A DNA stretch of 64,000 bases from Colwellia hornerae (GCF_007954355.1 NZ_VOLR01000016.1:1-64000); one strand, 5' to 3'; counted from the first letter of the stretch, positions 40,814 through 50,264 are shown. Numbers and translations are program-made. Notes: a model not told the origin generated them from the sequence alone.

Positions 40814-43264
40814 TTAATTTAAGCCTTTGATTTTAACTTGATGTTTTTTACCGGCAAGTTGCTGACAAATAGTCACCAAATCTGCGTGTAAGCCACCTGC
40901 TGTCACATCACGGCCAGCGCCTGGACCGCGAATAATAAGGGGGTTATCTTGATACCAATGGCTCTTTATTAGAAAGATATTATCGCCCGGCGTCAAAGAT
41001 GCAAAGGGATCATTCTTGGCAAGCGCGGCAAGGTAAACCTTCGCGCTCAATTGACCTTTTTCGTTAACCACGAATTTTGCAATATAACGAATACACGCTT
41101 GCTTTGCCGATGCTACAGCGAGTTGTTCAGCAAAGTAATTATCTAAGTCTGCTGACTTTGCTAAAAATTCTGTGGTTGATAATGCTTGTAAGGATTCTGG
41201 TACTAAATTTTCGCACTCAATATCATCAAGTGACAATTCAAAGCCCGCCATGCGCGCTAATATCAGTAATTTTCGTTGTACGTCTCGTCCTGATAGATCT
41301 TCTCGAGGATCGGGTTCAGTAATACCTTGTGACAACGCATTCAATAACAAGGTTGAAAACGGGACACTACCGTCGTAGGTTTCAAATAACCAAGAAAGCG
41401 TACCTGAAAAAATTCCTGATATTTCCGTTATTTTGTCACCACTTTTAAGTAAATCGTTAATGGCAAAATTAATAGGCAAACCAGCGCCAACGGTGGTACT
41501 TCCTAGCCATACGCTTTTATTTTCAGCCGCGGTTAACACTAATTCATTATAACGATGGGTACTCGCAGAAGCCGCCCATTTATTAGCACCAATAACATGA
41601 ATGCCTTCTTTAAAGAACTCATTGTATAAATCACTAAAATGTTCGCTAGGAGTAATATCAACAACAATTAATTCATCATAAGGGTGATTCGTTAACCACG
41701 ACATTAATAAGGTATTATCACAAGGCTTAGCATCTCGCTCGTAGAGCGACATCGCTTGGTTAACATCGATACCATCGGTATTAAGCAGTGCTTTTTTAGA
41801 GGTCACTAACCCAACTAAATGAACATTCTCGAGCACAGAGATTCGATTAAGTTGTGCCGGTAGCAAGGCTAAAAATCGTTGACCTATATTGCCAAGCCCT
41901 GAAACAACAACACCTATGTGTCGAGCATCTTTGGTCATATCATAGTGAATATTATTAAGTAACTCTCCGGTACAACTCTGCTGAAGAACCGCAATAATAC
42001 TATGCTCACTTAATGAGTTCACCACATGCAGTACATGAGTATGTTTAAGCGCCCGTTTAAAACGCGCTTGAATATTACCTTGATTAACCACACTATGGCC
42101 AACAATCGCTATAATCGACACCGGTGTGAATGACACTTGCGTATCATGACTTGCCAGCCATTGACTGACCAACTTTTGTTGGGCTTGGTGAATGACAATA
42201 AAGCCCTGTTGAATATCACTGCATATCGCCGAAAACTCATTGCTGGCTTGTTCGCCAAATGAACCGGCTAAACTGGTCGATTTTACCAGTAACAAATCAT
42301 TGAGCGAGGTAACCGACAACTCCTGTTTGGCAATTTGACCAAATTTGCCTATCTCTGTACCTGATATTTCAGGGTCAAAGCTACTTGCTACATGGAGATG
42401 TGTGCTGTGATTAGTGAGCGGTTGTAATGTTTTCGCATGCAGAACCGGGTTACCTAAGCGCCCCAACTCTTTCGCGACACCATTAGGTAAACGGTGTAAT
42501 TTACGGGCAAGGGGCACAATGCGAGGGTCGGCACTATAAATACCATCGACATCAGTCCACAACGTAACATTCAACGCGCCCGACAGCGATGCAATAATGG
42601 TTGCTGAATAATCACTGCCATTACGCCCTAAAGTACAGGTTTCACCTTGAGCGTTTTTAGTGATATAGCCAGTAATAACCGCCAACTTTCCTTTTTGTAA
42701 ATTTTGCTGAAATTTTTGACTACTTTGCTGGTTGTCGACCGCACAGTCTTTATCATTATTAATAACCAAAAAATCACGCGCATCAATAGCATAGCTTGGA
42801 CAAACTTTTTCACTCAACACCGCTGATAATAAGCGCGCCGACCACAGTTCACCAAAGGCCAGCATATCAGCATGGTATTGGCTTGGCTGCTCAGTTAACC
42901 AAGCCGTTAATTGCCTTATATCCTCAGCCAAAACGTCAATGAGGCGTGCTGCACTGCTAGGGTTCAATAACTCACCAATTAATGCACTTTGTGACTTTTC
43001 TAAGGTCTCGATAGCCAATAAGAGACCATCACTTTTTTCAATCGCGAGATTATAAACAGTAAATAAGTCATCCGTAGTATTTCCATTGGCCGAAACAACA
43101 ACTAAATCATTTAACTGGCAATTTTGACGAATAATATCTACAACCCGTTCAATACACTGAGTGGTTGCTAGGCTGCTACCACCAAATTTATGTACATGAA
43201 TGGCATGTTTTGCTAGTTGATTCTTCCCTGATGATAATTGTTCTACTGAATTTGACTGTGTCAT
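40814..43264 (-). CDS. metL: Bifunctional aspartokinase II / homoserine dehydrogenase II
   Basis: Catalyses the first and third steps from aspartate to homoserine, feeding methionine synthesis. The 816-residue fusion has the kinase domain (HKFGGSSLA near 26; LGRNGSDYSAT), a central ACT-like regulatory region, and a homoserine dehydrogenase domain (GLGNIGQRFLALL, GSTTVGAGLPINFAINDLL, GRDVQRKLLILARMAG). It is called metL and not thrA because it follows metB by 41 bp next to metJ and its met boxes, which predicts repression by MetJ and S-adenosylmethionine. metF, the next gene in E. coli, is not here. Confidence 0.95.
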   Translation of the reverse strand: MTQSNSVEQLSSGKNQLAKHAIHVHKFGGSSLATTQCIERVVDIIRQNCQLNDLVVVSANGNTTDDLFTVYNLAIEKSDGLLLAIETLEKSQSALIGELLNPSSAARLIDVLAEDIRQLTAWLTEQPSQYHADMLAFGELWSARLLSAVLSEKVCPSYAIDARDFLVINNDKDCAVDNQQSSQKFQQNLQKGKLAVITGYITKNAQGETCTLGRNGSDYSATIIASLSGALNVTLWTDVDGIYSADPRIVPLARKLHRLPNGVAKELGRLGNPVLHAKTLQPLTNHSTHLHVASSFDPEISGTEIGKFGQIAKQELSVTSLNDLLLVKSTSLAGSFGEQASNEFSAICSDIQQGFIVIHQAQQKLVSQWLASHDTQVSFTPVSIIAIVGHSVVNQGNIQARFKRALKHTHVLHVVNSLSEHSIIAVLQQSCTGELLNNIHYDMTKDARHIGVVVSGLGNIGQRFLALLPAQLNRISVLENVHLVGLVTSKKALLNTDGIDVNQAMSLYERDAKPCDNTLLMSWLTNHPYDELIVVDITPSEHFSDLYNEFFKEGIHVIGANKWAASASTHRYNELVLTAAENKSVWLGSTTVGAGLPINFAINDLLKSGDKITEISGIFSGTLSWLFETYDGSVPFSTLLLNALSQGITEPDPREDLSGRDVQRKLLILARMAGFELSLDDIECENLVPESLQALSTTEFLAKSADLDNYFAEQLAVASAKQACIRYIAKFVVNEKGQLSAKVYLAALAKNDPFASLTPGDNIFLIKSHWYQDNPLIIRGPGAGRDVTAGGLHADLVTICQQLAGKKHQVKIKGLN

Positions 43265-43305
43265 GATTAACTCATTAATGCTTCTACTAAAAATAGTCTA
43301 CAACT

Positions 43306-44463
43306 TTAAATTTGGCTTGCCAACAAAGCTTGCTCTAAGTCATTGATAATATCACTAACATCCTCAATGCCAACAGAAATTCTGATTAAAGATTGAGTGA
43401 TACCTGCTGCTATTTGTGCTTCGATTTCCATGCCAGCATGGGTCATCGTTGATGGGTGACTAATTAAACTTTCGACGCCACCTAATGATTGTGCCAAGGT
43501 AAAAAGTGATAAGTTGTCAAACAACACTTTAACCGCTTCAACCCCCCCTTTTATTTCAAAACTCATCATAGCGCCAAAATCTTTTTGCTGGCGCTTAGCA
43601 ATTTCGTGACCTGGGTGGTCGATTAAACCTGGAAAATATACCGCGTTTATTGCCGCATGATTTTGTAAATATTTTGCGACAGCATTAGCATTTTCTTGAT
43701 GCTGCTTCATCCGCAATGGTAAGGTTTTTAAACCGCGTAAAGCCAGATAGCTGTCGAAAGGTGAACCTGTAATACCAATACAGTTCGCCCACCACGCTAG
43801 CTCTTCACCCAGCTCTTTTTCTTTGGTCACTAACACCCCGCCGACAACATCACTATGACCATTAATATATTTAGTTGTCGAGTGAAAAACAATATCAGCG
43901 CCTAATAATAGCGGTTGCTGTAAAAGCGGTGAAAGAAAAGTATTATCGACCGCCACTAAAGCCCCAACAGCATGACTTGCTTGAGTGACCTTTTTTATAT
44001 CAACTAACCGTAATAATGGGTTACTGGGTGATTCAACCAGTACTAATTTTGGCTTTTGCTGAAGCGCTTGCGCTAAAGCTTGCTCATCATTTTGATCAAC
44101 AACAAGCACAGTAAATAGGCCACGTTTTGCTAAGTGGGTAAATAAACGATAACTTCCCCCATAACAATCATGTGGAATAATAACAGTATCTTTGCTCGTT
44201 AATAATTGACAGATTAAATGCACTGCTGCCATGCCCGTGCTGGTAACAATGCCAACAGCACCCTGTTCTAGATCAGCGATAGCTTGGGCAAAGGTGCTGC
44301 GAGTAGGATTGCCTGTTCTTGAATAATCGAATTGGCGCTTATTCTTGAAGCCTTTTAAAGCATAAGTACTCGATAAATGAATGGCAGGAACAACTGCACC
44401 GTGATGTTCATCACTATTAATGCCGGCTCTAACAGCTAAGGTTGCTGGTTTTTTGCTTGTCAT
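43306..44463 (-). CDS. metB: Cystathionine gamma-synthase
   Basis: PLP enzyme joining O-succinylhomoserine and cysteine to cystathionine. The family motif HSTTKYINGHSDVVGG holds the PLP lysine (Lys198), with YSRTGNPTR and the C-terminal SLGGVESLISHPSTMTHAG. The ATG at 44463 gives 385 residues and lies 7 nt after TTGGAG; the in-frame TTG upstream is part of that Shine-Dalgarno. The promoter (TTGACC, 17 bp, TAGAGT at 44514-44542) overlaps met boxes, so repression by MetJ is expected. O-acetylhomoserine use cannot be excluded. Confidence 0.95.
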   Translation of the reverse strand: MTSKKPATLAVRAGINSDEHHGAVVPAIHLSSTYALKGFKNKRQFDYSRTGNPTRSTFAQAIADLEQGAVGIVTSTGMAAVHLICQLLTSKDTVIIPHDCYGGSYRLFTHLAKRGLFTVLVVDQNDEQALAQALQQKPKLVLVESPSNPLLRLVDIKKVTQASHAVGALVAVDNTFLSPLLQQPLLLGADIVFHSTTKYINGHSDVVGGVLVTKEKELGEELAWWANCIGITGSPFDSYLALRGLKTLPLRMKQHQENANAVAKYLQNHAAINAVYFPGLIDHPGHEIAKRQQKDFGAMMSFEIKGGVEAVKVLFDNLSLFTLAQSLGGVESLISHPSTMTHAGMEIEAQIAAGITQSLIRISVGIEDVSDIINDLEQALLASQI

Positions 44464-44494
44464 TTTTTGCTCCAATCGGGCAGTAAAATCAAAT

Positions 44495-44573
44495 GGATGT
44501 TTGGACGTCTATAACTCTAAACGCTTTACTTTTGTCGGTCAAGAACTTTAGACTTCTAAACTTCTACACATTC
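44495..44573. promoter_or_regulatory. Two four-unit met box arrays between metB and metJ
   Basis: Two runs of four tandem 8-bp units resemble the MetJ consensus AGACGTCT. Array 1 (44495-44526) reads GGATGTTT GGACGTCT then ATAACTCT AAACGCTT and covers the metB -10. Array 2 (44542-44573) reads AGAACTTT AGACTTCT then AAACTTCT ACACATTC; it abuts the metB -35 and sits just upstream of the metJ promoter (TTGACT 44578-44583, 16 bp, TAAAAT 44600-44605). Confidence 0.85.
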
Positions 44574-44646
44574 GTTATTGACTCAACGCCAACAACCAGT
44601 AAAATCTAACTTATAAAATGTAATTTAGCTAAACAAAGGTAATTAG

Positions 44647-44976
44647 ATGGCAAAATGGAATGGCGATTATATAAAACCATACGCCGAACATGGTAAAAAA
44701 AGTGAGCAAGTTAAAAAAATCACGGTATCAATCCCGTTGCGGGTACTAAAAGTATTAACTGATGAACGCACTCGTCGACAAGTTAATAACCTTCGCCATG
44801 CAACAAACAGTGAATTGTTATGTGAAGCTTTTCTGCATGCTTTTACCGGACAGCCTCTTCCTGATGATGGCGATTTAACAAAAGACAATACAGAGGTGCT
44901 ACCTAAGAGTGTGCGTGACGCATTAATAGCAAAAGGTATTACCGACTTCAGTCAGTTTGAAATTGAAGACGAGTAG
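44647..44976 (+). CDS. metJ: Methionine repressor MetJ
   Basis: Ribbon-helix-helix repressor that binds met boxes with S-adenosylmethionine as corepressor. The 109-residue protein is almost identical to E. coli MetJ over [20 protein letters not shown] and [20 protein letters not shown], which include the DNA-binding strand and core helices; the last 20 residues differ. It is divergent from metB and shares the operator region, so it is probably autoregulated. It converges on a terminator shared with the next gene. Confidence 0.98.
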   Translation: MAKWNGDYIKPYAEHGKKSEQVKKITVSIPLRVLKVLTDERTRRQVNNLRHATNSELLCEAFLHAFTGQPLPDDGDLTKDNTEVLPKSVRDALIAKGITDFSQFEIEDE

Positions 44977-44998
44977 TTATTCTTGGTTATATTCTTAC

Positions 44999-45352
44999 TT
45001 AAAAAGACGCTCTGGCGTCTTTTTTTATGCCAATACGATAAGCATCTACAATAGCCAGTAGCCAGCAAATGAGGAGCGTATAGGTAAGTGTGTTCACTAA
45101 TACGGGGTCAAGAATTATGGGGTTTTTTGACATTTCAGCGCTCAGTGCTTGGCTGTTAAGCGCAACTTCACCTGATTTTACTTTATCAATAAGTGGCTGA
45201 TATTGAGTCATCACTTCTTTAAGATACCAATATACCGTCACAGAAAAAATTAAAATAAACAACATAGCACGTCGGTAGGCGTGATAAACCAGTTGGCCAA
45301 TGCCCGGGTAAACAAGTGCTGAGAGTAAAACGGCTTTTGTTGATGTTTTCAT
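44999..45352 (-). CDS. Small predicted membrane protein
   Basis: Unrecognised 117-residue protein with three hydrophobic segments (about 8-23, 29-48 and 87-108). The first carries YPGIGQLVYHAYRRAM, a Gly-Pro pattern seen in small TM2-like membrane proteins, and the last ends AIVDAYRIG. There is no catalytic motif. The C-terminal codons (KKDARASF) lie inside the terminator hairpin at 45001-45027, so the stop codon is reached at the end of the hairpin. The gene is single and converges with metJ (22 bp apart). Confidence 0.75.
   Translation of the reverse strand: MKTSTKAVLLSALVYPGIGQLVYHAYRRAMLFILIFSVTVYWYLKEVMTQYQPLIDKVKSGEVALNSQALSAEMSKNPIILDPVLVNTLTYTLLICWLLAIVDAYRIGIKKDARASF
45001..45027 (+). 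terminator. Bidirectional terminator of metJ and the membrane protein gene
   Basis: Stem AAAAAGACGC/GCGTCTTTTT with a 4-nt loop, followed by T7 in the plus direction, 24 bp after the metJ stop. In the minus direction it overlaps the last codons of the 117-residue gene. Confidence 0.92.
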
Positions 45353-45355
45353 TGT

Positions 45356-45617
45356 TATTCGTCCTACTCAATATTGTCACTCCTTGTCATCGGTGACAGG
45401 GCCTACAAGGATGTAGGTAATAATGGTTTGTCTAAAACATAAGGCGTACAAGACGAACTAATTCAGCGAAGGTATTGATGCCTTGGAGCTGACATCACCA
45501 TTCGTCCTGAATATCGTCACTCTTTGCCATCCATGGCACCGTGACATACCATTCGTCCTGAATATCGTCACTCTTTGCCATCCATGGCACCGTGACATAC
45601 CATTCGTCCTGAATATA
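45356..45617. repeat. 51-bp tandem repeat with internal palindrome
   Basis: Two identical 51-bp units (45498-45548, 45549-45599) are followed by a 17-bp partial unit (45600 on, starting CCATTCGTCCTG). A diverged copy of the first 35 bp or so lies at 45356-45392. Each unit contains TGCCATCCATGGCA, nested inside GTCAC/GTGAC arms, so each transcript copy can fold. Between the diverged copy and the array is a further hairpin CCTACA/TGTAGG. This fills most of the 316-bp gap; no convincing gene is present. The plus-strand open frame over the array simply repeats 17 codons. Confidence 0.85.
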
Positions 45618-45642
45618 AAAAGGAGAGTCGCGCTCTCCTTTT
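45617..45642 (-). terminator. Malic enzyme gene terminator
   Basis: On the minus strand a stem AAAAGGAGAG/CTCTCCTTTT with a 5-nt loop runs into TTTTTAT, 26 bp after the malic enzyme stop and next to the 51-bp repeat array. Confidence 0.85.
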
Positions 45643-45668
45643 ACAACATTGTTAATCAGTGCTACTGA

Positions 45669-46910
45669 TTATGCCATATAGTTTTCAGGTAATGCTAAGG
45701 CCGCCACTCCAGACTCAACCGCCGCTTTAGCAACGGCAAGTGCTACTCGGCCACACAAGCGAGGATCCATCGGCTTAGGAATAATATATTCTTTACCGAA
45801 GGTCAAACTTTCCTCACCACTAGCGTCTAGTACTTCTTGTAAAACAGGTTCCTTAGCTAATTCACGAATGGCATGAACAGCGGCAATTTTCATCTCATCG
45901 TTAATAGTTCTAGCGCGAACATCTAAAGCGCCACGAAAAATAAAAGGAAAACATAAGACATTATTGACTTGGTTAGGGTAATCAGAGCGACCTGTAGCAA
46001 TAATAAGATCATCACGAACAGCAAGTGCTAATGAAGGCTTAATTTCCGGATCAGGGTTTGAACAAGCAAAGATAATTGGATTCGGCGCCATCAATTTTAC
46101 ATGCTCAGCAGAAAGCAAATTGGGACCAGAAACACCAACAAATACATCTGCGCCATCGATAACATCTTCAAGGGTACGTTTATCGGTATTATTAGCAAAC
46201 ATACGCTTATATTCATTAAGATCATCACGTCGGGTATGAATCACACCTTTAGTATCAAGCATGTAGATTCTTTCGCGCTGAGCGCCACATTTGATTAATA
46301 GTTCCATACATGCAATCGCTGCTGCGCCTGCGCCAAGACAAATAATGTTGGCGTCTTTAATATTCTTACCTTGGATTTCCAAGGCATTGATCATCCCGGC
46401 AGCGGTAACAATAGCTGTACCGTGTTGGTCATCGTGAAATACCGGTATTTTACAACGTTCAATAAGTGCTTTTTCGATAGCAAAACACTCTGGGGCTTTA
46501 ATATCTTCTAAGTTAATTCCACCAAAACTGTCAGCAATATTTGCTACCGTATTAACGAATTCTTCAACTGTTTTATGTTTTACTTCGATATCGAATGAAT
46601 TGATACCCGCAAAGCGCTTAAATAATAATGCTTTACCTTCCATTACCGGCTTAGCCGCCATACCACCTAGATTGCCTAAACCTAAAATAGCGGTACCATT
46701 GGTAATAACAGCAACAGTGTTACCTTTGCCAGTATATTTGTAAACGTCATCTGGATTTGCTGCAATGGCGCGAACTGGTTCAGCAACACCTGGGCTATAG
46801 GCGAGTGCTAAGTCAAGGCTAGTTTCAGCGGCCGTGGTTAATTCAACACTTATTTTTCCAGGTGTTGGGAATTGATGGTAATCAAGTGCTTGTTGGCGAA
46901 AATCAGTCAT
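45669..46910 (-). CDS. Malic enzyme, short form
   Basis: Oxidatively decarboxylates malate to pyruvate with NAD or NADP. The 413-residue protein has the malic domain (AYSPGVAEPVRAI, VITNGTAILGLGNLGG, FGGINLEDIKAPECF, VFHDDQHGTAIV) and the nucleotide-binding domain (IICLGAGAAAIACMELL). It ends where the catalytic part of E. coli MaeB ends and lacks the C-terminal phosphotransacetylase-like half, so the acetyl-CoA control tied to that domain is missing. Cofactor preference cannot be assigned safely. It is a single gene with a long upstream gap. Confidence 0.92.
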   Translation of the reverse strand: MTDFRQQALDYHQFPTPGKISVELTTAAETSLDLALAYSPGVAEPVRAIAANPDDVYKYTGKGNTVAVITNGTAILGLGNLGGMAAKPVMEGKALLFKRFAGINSFDIEVKHKTVEEFVNTVANIADSFGGINLEDIKAPECFAIEKALIERCKIPVFHDDQHGTAIVTAAGMINALEIQGKNIKDANIICLGAGAAAIACMELLIKCGAQRERIYMLDTKGVIHTRRDDLNEYKRMFANNTDKRTLEDVIDGADVFVGVSGPNLLSAEHVKLMAPNPIIFACSNPDPEIKPSLALAVRDDLIIATGRSDYPNQVNNVLCFPFIFRGALDVRARTINDEMKIAAVHAIRELAKEPVLQEVLDASGEESLTFGKEYIIPKPMDPRLCGRVALAVAKAAVESGVAALALPENYMA

Positions 46911-47402
46911 GATGAATCCTATGCGTTAGGTAAATTAATTGTATTTTATATGCCATTTTTCGCGTTTTATTTTTTTTATATACAGCATCGTTATGTATAG
47001 TCGTTATCAATCAAGGTGCAGCCCGCAGAGTGCACTATCAGTGTAACGGCTATATACTATTGTAATCTTACATTTTGTTCCAACGTTATTCTTATATAAA
47101 AAAGTGCTAGAAGCTATAACAAACATACCCTTAGCCCTTTTGTATTGCACATCATAAAACTAAATATTCGCTATATAGCTTAATCTATTCATCTCATTTG
47201 TCAGTGCCTTTTATAAACTTCACTGACTTGGTAAGTTTAGTTGGCCACTTTTCTTTTTTTCAATGCACAGTAAGGAACTTACCGGTAAATTTATGCTGTT
47301 AATGCTAAATTTTCATCGATGTCACCACTAGGACTTTTTGAATTAATTAATTTGCTTTGCATTTATATTCAATAACAGTCATTTAAATCATTTATTTTTG
47401 AT
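46911..47402. other. Gene-free AT-rich stretch between maeB-like gene and purA
   Basis: About 490 bp between the malic enzyme start and the purA terminator, on either strand without a credible open frame or tRNA. It should hold the malic enzyme promoter, but no clear -35/-10 pair was found. On the minus strand a GTGCA/TGCAC pairing around TCTGCGGGC lies at about 47022-47041. TGCATTTATATTCA (about 47357) resembles an ARG box half by half, but no arg gene is near. Confidence 0.5.
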
Positions 47403-47428
47403 AAAAAAAACCACCTAAGAGGTGGTTT
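47403..47428 (-). terminator. purA terminator
   Basis: On the minus strand a stem AAACCACC/GGTGGTTT with a 5-nt loop is followed by T8, 37 bp after the purA stop. Confidence 0.92.
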
Positions 47429-47464
47429 AATCAGTGTTATTTTAGAAAAAAGTATTCGCTATAA

Positions 47465-48784
<1,320 letters not shown>

Positions 48785-48907
48785 TTAGGCGGGGATTTTA
48801 TCAAAAATCAAATAGTAGTCCAAGTAATAAATGATGATTTTTAATGCAATTTTAAAATATTCAATTAACTAAAGGGGTTATGAAAAACTTTTATCACATT
48901 CTTTAGT

Positions 48908-49096
48908 CTAATAACTGAGTAACCATAAAATAAATGTGCCTACTACGAGTAAGCTAATGCCAATATTACGAATGGATAAGCTTGATTGTTGCGCTAATTT
49001 TTTGACAGTATCACGCCACTTGTTGGGAAAAAGTGCAGGCATTAGCCCCTCAATAATCAGTACCAAAGCGAATGCCGTTATCAGTGTTTCTATCAT
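48908..49096 (-). CDS. yjeT: DUF2065 small membrane protein (YjeT)
   Basis: A 62-residue membrane protein of unknown function, conserved between hflC and purA as in E. coli. It begins MIETLITAFALVLIIEGLMP and has two hydrophobic segments (about 3-20 and 43-61) around PNKWRDTVKKLAQQ. The ATG at 49096 follows GAGGAGATATAAC; an upstream in-frame TTG overlaps that site and is rejected. Its first half and upstream region are duplicated directly upstream (see 49124-49288). Confidence 0.9.
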   Translation of the reverse strand: MIETLITAFALVLIIEGLMPALFPNKWRDTVKKLAQQSSLSIRNIGISLLVVGTFILWLLSY

Positions 49097-49123
49097 GTTA
49101 TATCTCCTCAATCACATCTATAT

Positions 49124-49288
49124 TTAACTAGCAGATACGAAAAAGCCATGACAAGTCATGGCTTTTTTATCAAAAAATTGTTGCGCTAACGTTTCCATAG
49201 TGTCGCGCCACTTATTTGGGAAAAGTGCAGGAATGAGTCCATCAGTAATCAGTACCAAAGCGAATGCCGTTATCAGTGTTTCTATCAT
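49124..49288 (-). pseudogene. Truncated second copy of yjeT
   Basis: The upstream copy of the duplication keeps a good Shine-Dalgarno (GAGGAGATACAAC) and ATG at 49288. It reads MIETLITAFALVLITDGLIP and on to ALFPNKWRDTMETLAQQ, then leaves the homology at the duplication joint and runs through the copied terminator hairpin to a stop, giving 54 codons. The second membrane segment of YjeT is lost. It may be a dead remnant, or a translated one-TM peptide; the retained ribosome binding site allows either. Confidence 0.8.
49140..49168 (-). terminator. Duplicated terminator hairpin (copy 2 of 2)
   Basis: Identical to the hairpin at 49332-49360, carried by the 192-bp duplication. It now lies within the last codons of the truncated yjeT copy and 44 bp before the true yjeT start. 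Confidence 0.8.
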
Positions 49289-49331
49289 GTTGTATCTCCT
49301 CAATCACATCTATATTTAACTAGCAGATACG

Positions 49332-49360
49332 AAAAAGCCATGACAAGTCATGGCTTTTTT
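49332..49360 (-). terminator. hflKC terminator (copy 1 of 2)
   Basis: GCCATGAC/GTCATGGC (49337-49354) flanked by A5 and T6, 20 bp after the hflC stop. It is the clear end of the hflK-hflC message, but transcription must partly pass it if yjeT has no other promoter. An identical copy lies at 49140-49168. Confidence 0.85.
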
Positions 49361-49373
49361 ATCAAAAAGTAGT

Positions 49374-50261
49374 TTACTTTTTAATTTTAGCGCCTTCTTT
49401 TAAGTAGTTAAAGAAATCACTGTCGGGTTTAACCACCAAGATATCACTTTTACTACTAAAACTTTTTTCATACGCTTCAAGACTACGGTAAAAACTGAAA
49501 AACTCAGGATCTTGTCCGTATGAATCAGCATAAACTTTAGCGGCTAATGCATCGCCTTCACCACGCATTTCTTGTGCTTCTTTTTGTGCCGTCGCTAACA
49601 TGACGGTTACCTTAGCATCTATCGTAGCACGGATAATTTCCGCTTGCTCTTGACCTTTAGAACGATGCTCTTTTGCTACGGCTGTACGCTCTGCTCGCAT
49701 ACGGTCGTAGATAGATGCACTGACTTCAGCGGGTAAATTAATCGCTTTAATACGTACATCAATAACTTCGATACCTAAGTCTTCACGACTACTTGAGGCA
49801 CTTGCTAGCGCCTTAGCCATAATGCCGTCACGGTCACCAGAAACAATTTCTTTAATGGTTCGCGTACCAAACTCAGTACGTAAGCCATTATTTACTTTTT
49901 GCTTCAATAACGCGCGAGCATTCTCTACTGAACCAGAGGTACGTAAGTAGAATGTTGAAAAGTCAACAATACGCCACTTAACAAATGAGTCGACCATTAA
50001 ATCTTTTTTCTCAGATGTTACAAAACGATCAGGTGCTTCATCAAGTGTTTGAATACGAGCATCAAGTCTGCGAACGTTGTTAATAAATGGTATTTTAAAG
50101 TGCAAGCCAGGTTCATAAACAATCATTTCACCTGAATTAGCATCACGTTTAATTTTTGTAAACTGAAAAACGATACCACGTTGTCCTTCAAAAACAATGA
50201 AAACAGAAGAGACGGTTAATACTGAGAATAATACAATTAGGGCAATAATAAAGTTTTTCAT
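49374..50261 (-). CDS. hflC: FtsH modulator HflC
   Basis: SPFH/band-7 membrane protein that forms a large cage with HflK around the FtsH protease. The 295-residue protein has an N-terminal membrane anchor (about 4-25, FIIALIVLFSVLTVSSVFIV) and a periplasmic SPFH domain with GLHFKIPFINNVRRLDARIQ and AERTAVAKEHRSKGQEQAEI. It starts 3 bp after hflK and is followed by a terminator. Confidence 0.97.
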   Translation of the reverse strand: MKNFIIALIVLFSVLTVSSVFIVFEGQRGIVFQFTKIKRDANSGEMIVYEPGLHFKIPFINNVRRLDARIQTLDEAPDRFVTSEKKDLMVDSFVKWRIVDFSTFYLRTSGSVENARALLKQKVNNGLRTEFGTRTIKEIVSGDRDGIMAKALASASSSREDLGIEVIDVRIKAINLPAEVSASIYDRMRAERTAVAKEHRSKGQEQAEIIRATIDAKVTVMLATAQKEAQEMRGEGDALAAKVYADSYGQDPEFFSFYRSLEAYEKSFSSKSDILVVKPDSDFFNYLKEGAKIKK

Positions 50262-50264
50262 TGC

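Larger units (their letters stand above)
48985..49368. repeat. 192-bp tandem duplication covering the yjeT 5' half and hflC terminator
   Basis: Two copies, 48985-49176 and 49177-49368, with a constant 192-bp offset. The copies share the hflC terminator hairpin, the Shine-Dalgarno and the first 13 codons of yjeT with one mismatch in about 120 bp. The remaining 60-odd bp, encoding residues 14-36, differ at about 15 positions. The divergence boundary is sharp, near 49053 and 49245. Confidence 0.9.

Noticed and set aside
45498-45617. CRISPR array
   Set aside because: The units are adjacent with no spacers, there are only 2.3 copies, and no cas genes are in the window.
45483-45668. Plus-strand 61-codon open frame with a repeated 17-residue peptide
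   Set aside because: It arises because the 51-bp repeat is a multiple of three and lacks stops. There is no ribosome binding site, it runs into the malic enzyme terminator, and the unit is palindromic as DNA.
47345-47372. ARG boxes (TGCATTTATATTCA and a neighbouring TGAATTAATTAATT)
   Set aside because: The matches are imperfect, AT-rich sequence gives them by chance, and no arginine gene is near.
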